NCBI GenBank assembly: GCA_028023455.1 | Contig: JAQFVV010006840.1 | Location: forward strand, 7,716-71,715 | Origin: Epiperipatus broadwayi | Lineage: Eukaryota > Onychophora > Udeonychophora > Euonychophora > Peripatidae | Length of the DNA: 64,000 nt | Reading direction: 5' to 3' | Shown here: in pieces, positions 35,990 to 46,975 of the stretch | Layout of the letters: every line of letters begins with the position of its first letter | Numbering within the stretch: position 1 is the stretch's first letter | Notes under the pieces: model-generated | Seen by the model: the letters and a program-made list of their open reading frames with translations, nothing else | Databases searched by the model: none | What the model was told of the DNA's origin: nothing | Position numbers and translations under genes: made by a program

Positions 35990-36910
35990 AGTTTTTGTCT
36001 GAAACTTTTTATATATTAGAGAATAATGGATCATTCTTGTTTTATGAAAATCATGTGACAAAAAAACAATCTTTCAGACATCCACTATTGGTATTAATTT
36101 GTTTGTACTCACCTGTCAATAAATGTTTTAAAAGCACAACACTTAGAGCTTATTTTTATACAAACCAACTTTTAATTCAGAACTTTATTCTATTGTGAGC
36201 CTGATAATCCAAATGAAAAATTATTTATACAAATTTAATTTTATATATTGTAGGGAAGAGATAGTATCTAATTTCTAAATACCTACAATTTTGAATTATA
36301 TTAAATTTGAATATCTGTAATTTATGTATTAGTAATCTACATATGTAAATCATGCAAGAGGAAAACAATCTTTCAGGCATGCACTGTTGGTATTAATTGG
36401 CTTGCATTCCTCTATCAATGTGTTTTAAAAGCAGACGTGAATCACCTATGTTTAGACCTTATTTTTATATAAACTAATGCTATTAAAACACTTATTGATG
36501 GATAAATGCAAGTAAATAAATACTAATAGCTCATGACTCAAAGATTGGTTTTTTTCACTTGATTTACATATATAGTTCATGAATACATTAATTCCTGATA
36601 TTCAAAATTAATATAATTCAAAATCTTGAATATTTAAAAATGATACTTTCTCTTAACTACAATATATAGAATTTGGTTTGCTCAAATAATTCCTTATTTG
36701 AATTGTCACCCCACAATAGAATCATATCCTGAATTAAGTGTGGTTAATAGATGTTGTTTTATATAAAAAATAAGCTCTAAGCATAGGTAATTCACCTATG
36801 ATTTAAAACACTTATTGATGGGTGAGTGTAAGCAAATTAATATCAATAACACATGTCTAAAAGATTGGTTTCCTATCACATGATTTACATATATAGATTG
36901 CTAATATTAT
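35990..36910. repeat. Nested inverted repeats
   Basis: A unit with CAATCTTTCAGACATCCACT, TTGGTATTAATTTG, a block like ATCAATAAATGTTTTAAAAGC and CTTATTTTTATACAAAC occurs at about 36030-36165. A diverged copy lies at 36350-36475, and inverted copies at 36478-36580 and 36755-36900 (AAGATTGGTTTCCTATCACA). The block 36340-36590 folds back on itself. Short ORFs on both strands here are by-products. Probably miniature foldback elements. Confidence 0.65.
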
Positions 36911-37073
36911 ATATATAATCTAGAATTTTTTTAACAGATGTAAATTGAAATATTTTTAAATATGTGGAAATTTCTGTTATTTTTATTTTAGGAAAATCAC
37001 TGTCAGATGATAATAGACAGTAACTATCTGACTGTGTCTGACTGTAATTTTTATAAAATAAAAAGAACTAATT
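36911..37073. other. AT-rich spacer
   Basis: Contains the short repeats CTGTCAGATGATAATAGACA and CTATCTGACTGTGTCTGACTG. Nothing else is seen. Confidence 0.3.
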
Positions 37074-37075
37074 TC

Positions 37076-37108
<33 letters not shown>

Positions 37109-37110
37109 TG
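37074..37110. repeat. (CA)n(TA)n microsatellite
   Basis: A CACACACACA run passes directly into TATATATATA and ends at the 3' boundary of the Penelope-like element. Confidence 0.95.
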
Positions 37111-37144
37111 CGGGTTCATCCGTGTTAAAAACTTTTAATACCAA

Positions 37145-37200
37145 TACACTGACGTTTCGACTTGGTCACACAAGCCATCCACAGAGTTATAAAAAGGTAG
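37145..37200 (-). ncRNA. Penelope 3'-end motif, hammerhead-like remnant
   Basis: The minus strand reads CTCTGTGGATGG, CTTGTGTGACCAAG (self-complementary CTTG/CAAG), then TCGAAACGTC. The GAAACGTC box and adjacent hairpin have the right relative placing for a hammerhead core, but CTGATGA is replaced by a sequence that does not fit. Activity is not expected. Confidence 0.35.
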
Positions 37201-37278
37201 AAAGATGGTTGTAGAGGCGCTACAATCACTGGTTTGAATAAAACATTAAAAATCCCACCAATAGCAAAAATGTTAAAT

Positions 37279-38160
37279 TTAAGAATGTTTTTTAAAGAAA
37301 TCTTTCCAAATAGGAGGAAGTTTGCACGTATCATCTCGCTTATTGATACAATCTGGCCTTTTAAGTATCTCAATGGCTTCTCTGATTTTGCATTGGTAGA
37401 GATTATCACATCTGGATATGATCCTGGTACTAGAAAAATCTATTTTATGACCTGAATCTATAGTATGGAGTGAGAGTGCTGATGATGATGAGTGTTGTTT
37501 AACTGCATTAGCATGCTCATCTCTCCTAACACTGATGCGACGATTACTCATACCTATGTAAGAAGCTTTACAATTTTTACATGAGATTTGATAGACACCA
37601 TGAGATTCAAGAGGGATTGAATCCTTAGGCTTGGTTATTATATTGCTGATCTTTTGATGAGCAGAAAATGCTGTATCTATATTATAGCGTTTTAATATAC
37701 GTCCGATACTGTCTGTAGTTCCTTTTACATATGGAACACAAATCCTAATAGCTGACTTATCATCTTTTTGTTTCCTATTTTGTCTATTTTGGGCTTGAAA
37801 TAAGGCTTTTTTTATAAATTTGTAATTATAACTATTTGCTAATAAAACACTATTAATATGATTTATTTCTTCTTTCAGATGTGTGTCATCTGAAAGATTA
37901 ATTGCTCTATTTAAAAGAGTTTTGGCTACAGAAACTATCTGAGTTGGGTGATGATGAGAATGGAAATGTAAATATCTGTCTGTGTGTGTATCCTTTCTGT
38001 AAATAGAAAAAGATAAACTATTTGGTGTTCTGGTGACTAGAACATCAAGAAAAGGGAGTTTTCCATCAGACTCTGTCTCCATTGTAAATTTAATATGAGG
38101 ATGCATATTATTTAAGATCGGAAGAGCACACATCTGAATGTATTTTTTCCATGTTGCCAT
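37279..38160 (-). pseudogene. Penelope RT C-terminus plus GIY-YIG endonuclease
   Basis: An open frame of 293 residues. Residues 17-70 continue the RT (LNNMHPHIKFTMETE, LPFLDVLVTR, THTDRYLHFHSHH). Residues 188-203 are the GIY-YIG signature as GVY...SYIG with a Cys-X2-Cys (194, 197) between, typical of Penelope nucleases. Arg and EH at about 212-216 and Glu at 261 (IREAIEI) fit the catalytic Arg/Glu positions. It ends PPIWKDFFKKHS. The first ~16 residues are unreliable because 38115-38138 matches adapter sequence. The real protein joins to the YIDD fragment in another frame. Confidence 0.88.
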
Positions 38161-38348
38161 ATGACAAAAGTGTCATCTATGTATCTGAGCCAAATGAGAG
38201 GTTTTAAAGATGATGATTCTAAAGCACGAGTTTCTATATATTCCATGAATAAATCAGCTATTACTCCTGAGATAGGTGAGCCCATAGGAGTACCAAAACT
38301 TGTCTGTAATGCTGTCCATTGTATACAAAATATGTATTTAAGAGACAA
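38112..38348 (-). pseudogene. Penelope reverse transcriptase catalytic core
   Basis: The frame contains TSFGTPMGSPISGVIADLFM and, after ETRAL, WLRYIDDTFVIWQHGKN. GTPMGSP and YIDD are the template-grip and catalytic metal-binding boxes of Penelope reverse transcriptase. The frame then runs out of register at HGKNTF, exactly where the adapter-like sequence begins, and the protein resumes in the next ORF at LNNMHP. Confidence 0.88.
38115..38138 (+). other. Illumina adapter-like sequence inside the element
   Basis: Twenty-four bases starting AGATCGGAAGAGCACAC match the common TruSeq read-1 adapter with one mismatch (A for G at 38132). On the minus strand it shows the GCTCTTCCGATCT primer core. 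It lies at the frame break between the YIDD block and LNNMHP of the Penelope protein, in place of about seven expected residues. Most simply it is untrimmed adapter built into the assembly. Confidence 0.8.
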
Positions 38349-39190
38349 TGTTTAATCAAAGCAATAATATGGTCTGGTAAATTGAACGTTGTGAGATTAT
38401 ATTTAAAGCTTCATCAATTGGAATGTTTGTAAACAAAGACAGACATCAAAACTGACCAGAATGTCACTAGCATTAATTTTTAAACTTTTTAAAACAGAAA
38501 TAAAATGAAGAGAGTTTTTAATATATGATTTAATAGATGGGATTGTAGGTTTCATGAAATCCGATAAGTATCTAGCTAAAATATGAGTTGGAGAACCTAT
38601 TGCACTTACTATTGGACGAAGAGGGGTATCTGGTTTGTGAATTTTTGGAAGTCCATAAAATTTTGGACAGACACAAGATTTTTCACGAGGGATTATTTTA
38701 TTTTTATCTCTGTTTCAATAGGTGATTTATTAATAATAGCTTTTGTTGTTTTTTCCAAATATGTAGTATGATCTCTTTTGATAGTTTATAAGTTTTATCA
38801 CTAAGCAGATCTAAAATTTTATTATGGTAAATGTACGTCCATTACAACTGTGGCATTACCTTTATCAGCTGAAGTACAACAATTGATTTGTCCGATTTTA
38901 TATTATTTAATGCTTGTCTTTCTTTCTTTGAAAAATTATTTTTAGGAAGCTTAGCTTTTTTTAAAATATTACAAATCTCAGCTCTAGCTAAATCAGCGAT
39001 GTAGAATCAATTTTATGAGAGCTGATTCAACATTAAGACAATTTTCTCAAAAGGTATCCGGGAAGGTGTTAAAGCAAAATTGAAACCTTTTTCTAAAACC
39101 GAAATTTCATCTGTAGAGAGGGCTTTCTTAGATAAATTGTAAACGGTTTTTGATTTGGATAATAATGTTTGGGGATTGTGTTCTAATTAG
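38349..39190 (-). pseudogene. Penelope N-terminal and early RT region
   Basis: Across several frames one reads NLSKKALSTDEISVLEKG and FNFALTPSRIPFEKI (the conserved entry region), then ADKGNATVVMD, PKFYGLPKIHKPD, LRPIVSAIGSPT, ARYLSDFMKP, and finally LVSFDV and TNIPIDEALNII leading into the catalytic core. This is the normal order for the family. I count at least five frame changes or stops, so this half is dead. Confidence 0.75.
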
Positions 39191-39210
39191 CATTTGAATT
39201 TTTCTTTTTT

Positions 39211-39216
<6 letters not shown>

Positions 39217-39285
<69 letters not shown>
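39217..39285. repeat. (TA)n microsatellite
   Basis: About 34 TA units immediately beyond the 5' end of the Penelope-like element. The plus-strand frame that runs through it is an artefact. Confidence 0.95.
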
Positions 39286-40546
39286 GATCACTAGATGGAG
39301 CTTACCAATAGCTCTAAACAAGTTTTGTTTTTATAAGTGCCAAAAGAGAAAGAATTCAAAATCTCTATCATTAAGACCCTACCTCCAGTCCAATTGGTTT
39401 CAAGCTTATGGTTCACCTGAGTGGAGGGCTTGTTATCTAGAAACTAGATCTAAAATACTAACTCAAAAGTCAACACTTATAAAACATGTTTCTCTCAATT
39501 TGAATGTCTGAACTTTTTGGACACGTAAATGTCTTCAAATCCAGTTTTGCAAACCAGATAGCTATATAGGTCTTAATTCAGCTCAGTTTCACTATATAGT
39601 AATAGCCTCTACAATATAGCAAAAGCTATCAAAGGTACACTTATAATAATTAATAAAACAAATCATAAATTTCGTAACTTGCTTTTAAGCTTGCATTTAA
39701 ATGATCACTGTATTCTTTCTTTTAAATTAAAACCATCAATTAAAATATTAATATTTTGACATCAAATAGATTGTATTAATAGTATTAGCTGTTTCACAAA
39801 AGTGAGCTGTGATAGCGCTATCATATTTCACATTTTAAGTGACACAATGATGCTGCAATTGCTACTTTTATATGTTGTTTTAGAGTATTGTATATATTAA
39901 TTTACAGGGTGTGATAGGCTGCAGTGATTTTTTTCTAAGAAGTTTCCAATTTTAGTGTATTAATTTTAAAAAAGTCCCAAGGGATGTCATCAGTGGTACA
40001 GATGTTTACAGACCTTTGTCTGTGATTAATAGCACATTCTATTGTTCTGGCAAAGCTATGAAGGAAGTAGCAATTTGTGATTGGCTGATGTTTTACATTC
40101 ATTCCCCTATGGCTAAATGCTAACCAAAACATGATTTTCAGTAATTGTTAATAACTATGATGCAATATTTTGTAAAAGACTTATTATTAAAAACAAAAAG
40201 CTATGTCACTGGGGGAGGGAGTTGTCTTTGAAACATTTTATTTTTAAAAAGACTACACTTAAAAAGTTTACAATGTATGTTATGAAAACCGGAAATTACC
40301 ATAGAAAAACCATGAGAGGTTAAAAAGAAAATTGTTTTTGTAAAAACAGTAACCAAAATATTTTAATAACAATTTATTAACTTTTAAAATTTTTGTTTTG
40401 TTGTGATAAATAATTCTAAATATATCAATTTTTAATAACATAAAATTCTAATATCTAATAATTTGTTCTTTTAACTTTTTTGAATAAATATCGTGAAACC
40501 AATAATGATGTTTGCCTTTGTTATCAGTAAGATCTATAGTTAGATA
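39286..40546. other. AT-rich DNA, no gene seen
   Basis: The 65-codon minus-strand frame 39935-40132 has no domain. No recognised repeat apart from the TA just before the next transposon. Confidence 0.5.
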
Positions 40547-41593
40547 CACGTGGGTCTCTTTTTACGCAGACTTATTTAACATGATTTTGAAGTTATGCGA
40601 TTCATGTTTCACCCGAAGTAAAACTCCGATAATGCACTATTACTTTAAATAATAAATTTTGCGCACTTACGTTATATTGAAAGTAATAGCGCATTATTGG
40701 AATTCGACTTTCATCTTAGCAATTTCAATACTTTCAGTGCTTTATAATAGTAAGATTTTATGCAATAATGAAATTAAAATCATGATTTCCACATTTTATG
40801 TATACACACATTAAATTTTACAAAATTATAATGTAAATTTGTTCAAATATTGTGCATGTTACTTTTCCATTTTAAATCACATTCTCTTTTTGCTTTTTAA
40901 AAAAGAACATAATCAATTACAGTATTAATTATTTAGTGTCCACAAGTTTATTTTTAAAAGGTGAGTAATAGCAATGGCACAATTAAATTTGACAATTAAA
41001 AATTAATATCTGATTTTTAATTGTAATTAACAATTTAAAAATTACTTACGGCGACTTGAAATTAATGTGATGTGAAATTTGATTTTTAAACGGAATTGAA
41101 AATTAAAGACAAAAATAAAAATTTAATTTTTAGTTGTTAGTTTCATAAACAATTAATAAAATCATCGTCTCAAAGATTAATTACTAATTACATTGTCACC
41201 AGAAAACCATTGACCAGTTTGCAAATGAACATGTTTTTCGGCAAATAGTGGTAATAATTAAAACGTGTATAAAAAAATGTAAATTACTGTACTGTAAATT
41301 ATGCATAAAAATATATTATTTTGAATAAAATTAAATATTATAGTTAAAAAAAGTTTGTCTTGTATCAATTTTTTTCAAATTTGAAATTTTTTATTAGTCA
41401 TATTTTATTTTCTTATTTTTTTTTGCGCGAATTTTAAAGTAATTTTACGTTGGTGCTTTGCTTTTATGCGAATTTTGAAAAATCACAGACTGCATCCCCC
41501 CTTTTTCAATGTAAGTTACATCTATTTTTGCATGATTTCATTCGAACGTGTTTTCTGAGGAACCTATCTATTGTGTAAAACAAGACCCAGGTG
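40547..41593 (+). mobile_element. TIR DNA transposon, TA target site, copy 2
   Basis: Ends are CACGTGGGTCTCTTTTTACG and, read inward from the right, CACCTGGGTCTTGTTTTACA, with TA on each side (40545-40546, 41594-41595). It is collinear with copy 1, including the CTCCGATAATGCACTATTAC foldback, but lacks one of the tandem units and the region with the possible transposase tail. Hence it is about 1.05 kb against 1.39 kb. A non-autonomous internal deletion derivative. Confidence 0.75.
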
Positions 41594-41595
41594 TA

Positions 41596-42465
41596 CTTAT
41601 TTTCACAATTTTAAAATATTAATTTGTTGTGTTTTAGACTTTCAATTATTCGAAGGCTTAAATATTTATAATATAGCCTATAAATAAATTTTGCAATATA
41701 CTTAAGAAAGATTTAATTGCACAAAAAAAAATCAAATATGGTGTCTTAATAAAAAATTTTCATTGCTAGAATCCATTCAAAAATTTGGTAGTTGGGTTGT
41801 TACTAAGAGCATTAAATAAAAAATAAAGTTACTGTATTGATGAGATATCAAGGATTTTTGGTAGTTGTTCAATAAGTAGCTGGAAATGAGTATCTTGCAG
41901 AAATGACAACTAATAAAATAGTGAATTGTTAATAATTTTATTCTCTAAAAAATGGTGATATTCAACTGCTATACACCTACACAAAGATATTTATTCTTAA
42001 TTTTTTTAAGATCTTCTATACCAGTTGTTAAATATTTTTACATATATGGATATTTATAAACTTTTATGTATATTAAATTCTATATTTTCCATCATATAAA
42101 CTTTAAACCTATCACATAGACTTCAAACATATGGATAAACATTCACAGGATAAATTATAATATATATGACATGTAGTAATTCATTATGTATATTTTTTAT
42201 TTTGAAGATTTAATGCATGGATGTCAATCTATGATGCATGGATTAGATCTGATGCACTGTGTGACTTAATATAAAGTACTGAATTTCTGAATATAAAAAT
42301 TAAAAGTAAATCTAGAGAATACTGTAATCAAAAAACAATTTTTATTAGTACTCTGAAAATTAGAAAATATTTGTCCCATGATCATTCTACACATAAGTTC
42401 ATGTTTGATATTCATTTAATTTTGAACTGTCTAATATAGAGTAAAGTCATTCTAATTTTTAACTT
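41596..42465. other. AT-rich DNA, no gene seen
   Basis: A short near-repeat of GATGCATGGAT occurs at about 42212-42245. Nothing else. Confidence 0.5.
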
Positions 42466-42468
42466 TAA

Positions 42469-42690
42469 TTGGTACTAATTGGTAGGCCAGGCCAACCATT
42501 TGGTGGTATTGTTTTTCTGCTAAAAACCCAGAAATATGTCATTTACATGGCCCAAGAGTTCCGTTCTTTTGCAGAGAAACTTACAGACTATAGAACAGTT
42601 CTGTTTGTATTAGATACTGCAGGCATATATGGCATTGCACACAAATATTATGACCCACTAATGTGCTTAATGACACTATGCAAATAGGCA
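42469..42690 (+). pseudogene. Possible LINE endonuclease fragment
   Basis: The 72-residue frame starts VLIGRPGQPFGGIVFLLKT. GRPxGG followed by a hydrophobic strand and Lys is common in the apurinic-type endonuclease of LINE retrotransposons. The remainder (FAEKLTDYRTVLFVLDTAG) is compatible but not diagnostic, and catalytic residues are not visible. An inverted partial copy of the first block is at 43680-43745. Confidence 0.35.
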
Positions 42691-42984
42691 TAGTTAACTT
42701 ATTGCTATCATATGATGTGATGGTACAGGAAATTCAAGTGGCCATAATTGTTGTAATATACATTCTAATTAAAGATCTTACCTTTTACTCAATGTATTAT
42801 TTGATACTAATAATTGTAACACCATTGTTGGGCTTCCCTACAAATTTTGGAAGGTGAAAAAAATTGTAAACACCTCCTAGAACTCATGCAAAAAATCAAG
42901 TAAATTACAAGACAAATAAAATGTCTAAGGTTGCACATAGTTTTGGAAATCATAAGCTTGGTTTGATCAGTGATGAAAAATTAG

Positions 42985-43400
42985 TTGTCAACCTCACCCC
43001 CACTAAAAAAAAACATTAAAATAAAATCAAAACTTTTGACTTTTTCAACTTTTGTTTTCTTTTTTCTTTTTTATTTAAAAAATACAGCAACTTTTTTTTT
43101 GGGCTATATGGCAATTTTTGTTTCACCTTTATTTGTATACCACTGATATACTAAAACTTTTTTTTAAAACCAATTTTTATTGCCTTTTTTGTAAAAATAA
43201 AAACAAACCAAAAATAACTTTTGTCTCTATTTTTTGTCTCAGTGATGACAAACTATTTCTCCCCATCTCCCCCAAAAAATTAAAATAAGATCAAAACTTT
43301 TGACTTTTTGAACTTCCATTTTTTTTTTTGTTTTTAAAATATGGCAACTATACAGCAATTTTTGTTTTGGCTTTATTTGTATTACATGATGTCTATTTTG
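42985..43400 (+). repeat. Tandem duplication, ~264-bp spacing
   Basis: AAAACTTTTGACTTTTTCAAC near 43029 recurs as AAAACTTTTGACTTTTTGAAC near 43293, with matching T-rich and GCAATTTTTGTTT blocks downstream. No coding signal. Confidence 0.65.
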
Positions 43401-43449
43401 CCATTTTTGAAAAGAAAATGTATAAACATTTGAATAAAATCTTGTATCA

Positions 43450-43660
43450 TCAATTATTTACAAGAATGTCAAAATATTAGTAAAAAAAAGTCCTATCAAA
43501 TGTAAAAAGATGTCAAAATATTAGTAAAAATATCAAATGTCCAAATATTTTTAAAACAGGGGGAGAAAATGTAAAAATATTTTTAAAAAAGGTGAAGAAA
43601 ATGTAAAAATATTTTAATAAAAGTCGGACAAAAATATAAAACTATTTTAAAAATAGTCAG
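43450..43660 (+). repeat. Short AAATATT-type repeats
   Basis: Successive variants of GTCAAAATATTAGTAAAA and GAAAATGTAAAAATATTTT. A decayed minisatellite. Confidence 0.55.
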
Positions 43661-43679
43661 ACCTGGATCGATATAATTG

Positions 43680-43745
43680 TGTGTTTTTAGCAGAGAAACA
43701 ATGCCACCAAGTGGCTGCCCTGGCCTACCGATTAGTACCCTTTAA
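43680..43745 (-). pseudogene. Inverted copy of the endonuclease-like block
   Basis: The minus strand gives GRPGQPLGGIVSLLKTHNY, nearly the same peptide as at 42.47 kb. The two blocks face each other about 1.2 kb apart, as inverted fragments of one element. Confidence 0.35.
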
Positions 43746-44696
43746 TTTTATAATTGATATTATATTGGGATTTGTGGCTTGTTTATCATCTTTTGTAAGC
43801 AACAGATTTTTATTCTTTACAAAATTATTTTCATGTATGAAATTAATAAACAAACAAAATAAGATCACAACAGCCTGATTCAAATTTAAAACTTCTCTTT
43901 TTTTTCATTAACAACTATAACTTCAAACATTAAAAGTCTAATGAATACTACAATATATAATTACAAATTTTTCTTATTATTTGTATAGAGATTTTGTTTT
44001 TTAAATTCTAAATAATAAAAATTGTAAAACTTATATAATTTCTGGGTTTTTTTCATACCTAATCAGAGAAAGGTGTTAAATTTTGTGCACCAATTGATAC
44101 AGATTTTGAATACCACTACTACCTCTCTTTTATACCTTCAGAAAAATTTGGATAGATGTGCAAATATAGTTAAAGGATCCAGCAAGATGGGGGGTAATGG
44201 GCATTATTAGATAATTGGAAGATTTAAAAATTATGGTAAAAAGCTAGGGTTGAACTGTGAATGAGGGTTTATAAAAGTGAAGGAGACATTGAATATTTAT
44301 TTATTTATATAAGTATATTAAAATATATGTATTTATAGAGTTTTAAGTTGTTGTTATTGTTGTTGTTATTTTTTTATGTAATTTTATTTTTTATTTTATT
44401 TCATTTGTTTATGTATTTATATGTGTAATAATAATTATATTATTGGAGACAAAATAATGTCTAATGGGTGGAGTAAATGTAGTTAATAAGTCATGTGATG
44501 TAAAAAACTTTATATCTTGAAAAGGTTTCAATAAGAGATGAAAGCCGTGTTGATAATTAAATAATTGTAAATATAATTGGTTGTTTCAATTTTATTTAGA
44601 ATGATTATTATATTAAGTATATATCAATAATGATATTGTGGACAAATAATTATTTTTATATTGGATATTTGACCATTGTATATATACCTCTCTTTC
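43746..44696. other. AT-rich DNA, no gene seen
   Basis: A GTT/ATT-rich trinucleotide run lies near 44347-44372. Nothing else. Confidence 0.5.
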
Positions 44697-45095
44697 ACCC
44701 AATAGTGCCACCTTTTTAAGTTCTAGTAATCAATAGATGCTAAAATGTTGCCCATTTTGATTCTTATCCAGTGTCTTCCCACCCAATATCATCAGACTAG
44801 TTTTTGAATACTGCTTTTATCAACAGAATCTTGGATCTGAGAGCAATGCATCTGCAACTTTGTACCTTTCCAGAATCTCATTTAACATTTAGGTTAACTA
44901 TAAAACTGTCTGCCCACATTGAAAACATAATAATGTTTTAATCCAAGCTAATATGCTTATATAATAATGCAGATCTGAATGCAGTTCAGCAAATACAGAG
45001 CATGGTGTCTTTGGTTTTTCAATAACCACAGTCATCTCTCTACTCTTTGGCTAGGATTGGTGGTGATCATATAAAATTTTAGTGGTTTACTATTT
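44697..45095 (-). mobile_element. Family A copy, degraded
   Basis: Minus-strand order is conserved: GTGCCACCTTTTTAAG, CCAATATCATCAGACTAG, TTGGATCTGAGAGCAATGC, AACTGAATT-like GAATGCAGTTCAGC and GGTGTCTTTGG. Hammerhead-like boxes are destroyed. Confidence 0.7.
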
Positions 45096-45324
45096 ATCTT
45101 TTTTAATATATTTAATTTTTGTTAAAAAATAGTTTTTTTCTTTATTAATTAGGGGAAATATGTTCATAAGTACTTCATATATTCATTAAAGATACCCATG
45201 CATTATCCTGTCATGGTACCTTTTTTTTTAATTGTACATTTTCAGAAGGTTCCAATATATATTGAAAATAAAATGGCTGACAAGAAGCATTGTATTTACT
45301 ATTTACTATCTTTCTTTATTTTAA
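45096..45324. other. AT-rich spacer
   Basis: No recognised feature. Confidence 0.4.
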
Positions 45325-45835
45325 AACAGGCAAAACTCTCATTACAGTAGTGCCACTCAGTACAAACCAGAGTAATCAATGGATTCCAGAAGGCTTGTGC
45401 ATAAAATTCCTATCTAGTGTCTACTCATCCAATATCCCCATACTTGTTTCTAGCTTGCAGCTTTCATCAGGAGGAACTTTGGATCTGTGAGCACTGCATC
45501 TAGATCTTAGTATCTAATGTAACCCTTCAGCAATCACCTTTTATCTCTACTTAATGATTAAACTATGAGTCTAAGTTTGAAAACATAATATTTTCAATCG
45601 GTGCTCATTAGCTTATATAATCATATAGGTCTGAACTCAGTTCAGTATCCATACATTTTGGCGTCTTTGGTTATTTGGTAATCATAGCCACCACTATCTT
45701 ATTAGGCAGGATTGGTATTAAACAACTAAACATTACATAATCACCATGGAGAGTTTTACCTGTTTTAACAGCTTGAGCAATCATAAGAAATGGTGATCAT
45801 GTGGTGTTTAGTGATTTCTTTATTTTTATTATTAT
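45325..45835 (-). mobile_element. Family A copy with inverted terminal piece
   Basis: Nearly complete minus-strand copy (AAAACAGGCAAAACTCTC to GGTGTCTTTGG), then 45740-45835 carries the terminal block in opposite orientation (GAGAGTTTTACCTGTTTTAA, GAAATGGTGATCATGTGGTG). The ribozyme-like segment 45427-45484 keeps the outer ATCCAA/TTGGAT helix, CTGATGA and GAAAC with GTA as cleavage triplet, but the pair next to the core is C-U. Confidence 0.8.
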
Positions 45836-46240
45836 TATTATAAAAATAAAATAAATTACACAAAAGTATGAAAATTAATTGTAATTAAAATAAATTTAAT
45901 AGGAGCATGCTACTATTTACACATGCTAATATACAAAAAAAATTAATTAAACCTTGTAAGGATCATATCATATGTCATATCCTGCCCCTTATCACAGACT
46001 TTTCAGGATGAAAGGATCCCGTATCCTTGGAACTACTTCACTGCATGGTCTTCTGACAATAGAAGATCCCCAAATTTTAATCATTTTGCAAATACTAAAA
46101 AAACAAATATGTTAAAATGTAAAATAAAGACTACAATATTATACTGAACACAAAATAATCACAATGCTTGGAGCACGTTAGTATTTATATGTTATAATAT
46201 ACAAAAAAATAATTAATTAAACCTTATGACTGGAATTTAT
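45836..46240 (+). repeat. Direct repeat, ~268-bp spacing
   Basis: AGGAGCATGCTACTATTTAC at 45901 recurs as TGGAGCACGTTAGTATTTAT at 46169, each followed by TATACAAAAAA and TTAATTAAACCTT. An old tandem duplication. Confidence 0.6.
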
Positions 46241-46975
46241 AATAGACTTATTAGTATTCTTTTTAAATTTAACAAGTAATACATATTCGGCAAAATAAAA
46301 TTGGAAATAAAACCATAAACAAATACTCATACACCCCTGAATATGTATAATTAATAAAAAAAGGCTTCTAAGCCTGGATGACAGGATAATATATACCTCA
46401 TAAAATTTCTAACATAATATTTTTTACTGCCATTCAGAATTATGCTTAGGAAAAGTTTCCTCTTCCCCCCCTCTCTATTTAAATAATTTTAATTATTTTA
46501 ATTATTGTTCATTTTCAGCAATCACCTATAAGTAAATATTGCCATTGTAATTCCTGGAAAACAAAATGAGGGAAGATAAAGAGGAACAAAAAAACTGAAA
46601 TTTTTGCTAATGATATTACAATTAATATGTGAAGCAAAAGTATAACCCACTTATATACTGTCTTACTGATACACTTGATAAATATGGTATAGTCTATAAC
46701 TATTGCAAAAAAGGATCTCCAACCCAATGAAGCAAACTGATTTATTTTTCATCATTTAGAAAATTTATTTAAAATTTTACTAATGAACTTAAAACAAAAT
46801 AAGAAAGAGGGAATGTGCATTAATGATTTTCATTAGTCATTCATTAGACTAGAGATATCCACTTAATGAATAATATATCTGCAATGTAATTTTCACTACA
46901 CCATTCTCATGCAAGATAGAGACTGGTTTTTATTTACTTTTAACCTTGTGAAGGAGTATAATCACAAACATATGA
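46241..46975. other. AT-rich DNA, no gene seen
   Basis: The minus-strand 70-codon frame 46515-46727 is hydrophobic and has no domain. Confidence 0.5.

Larger units (their letters stand above)
37111..39190 (-). mobile_element. Penelope-like retroelement, frame-broken
   Basis: The minus strand encodes, in order, an N-terminal conserved region, reverse transcriptase with a YIDD catalytic box, and a GIY-YIG endonuclease, followed by a short 3' end. That domain order defines Penelope-like elements, which copy RNA by target-primed reverse transcription and use the C-terminal nuclease to nick DNA. Several frameshifts and stops break the frame between 38349 and 39190, and one lies near 38130. It is flanked by TA-rich microsatellites on both sides (37074-37110 and 39217-39285). 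It looks nearly full length but inactive. Hundreds of bases of the GIY-YIG end remain open, so decay is moderate. Confidence 0.9.

Noticed and set aside
35855-36061. 68-codon minus-strand ORF with KFQTKTGAHQYNGLLAFYID
   Set aside because: Looks somewhat protein-like, but it overlaps a foldback repeat, is short, and matches no family I know.
37234-37455. Plus-strand ORF across the end of the Penelope-like element
   Set aside because: Shadow of the minus-strand GIY-YIG frame.
39194-39511. 105-codon plus-strand ORF
   Set aside because: Most of it is a translated TA microsatellite (repeated Tyr-Ile); the rest has no domain.
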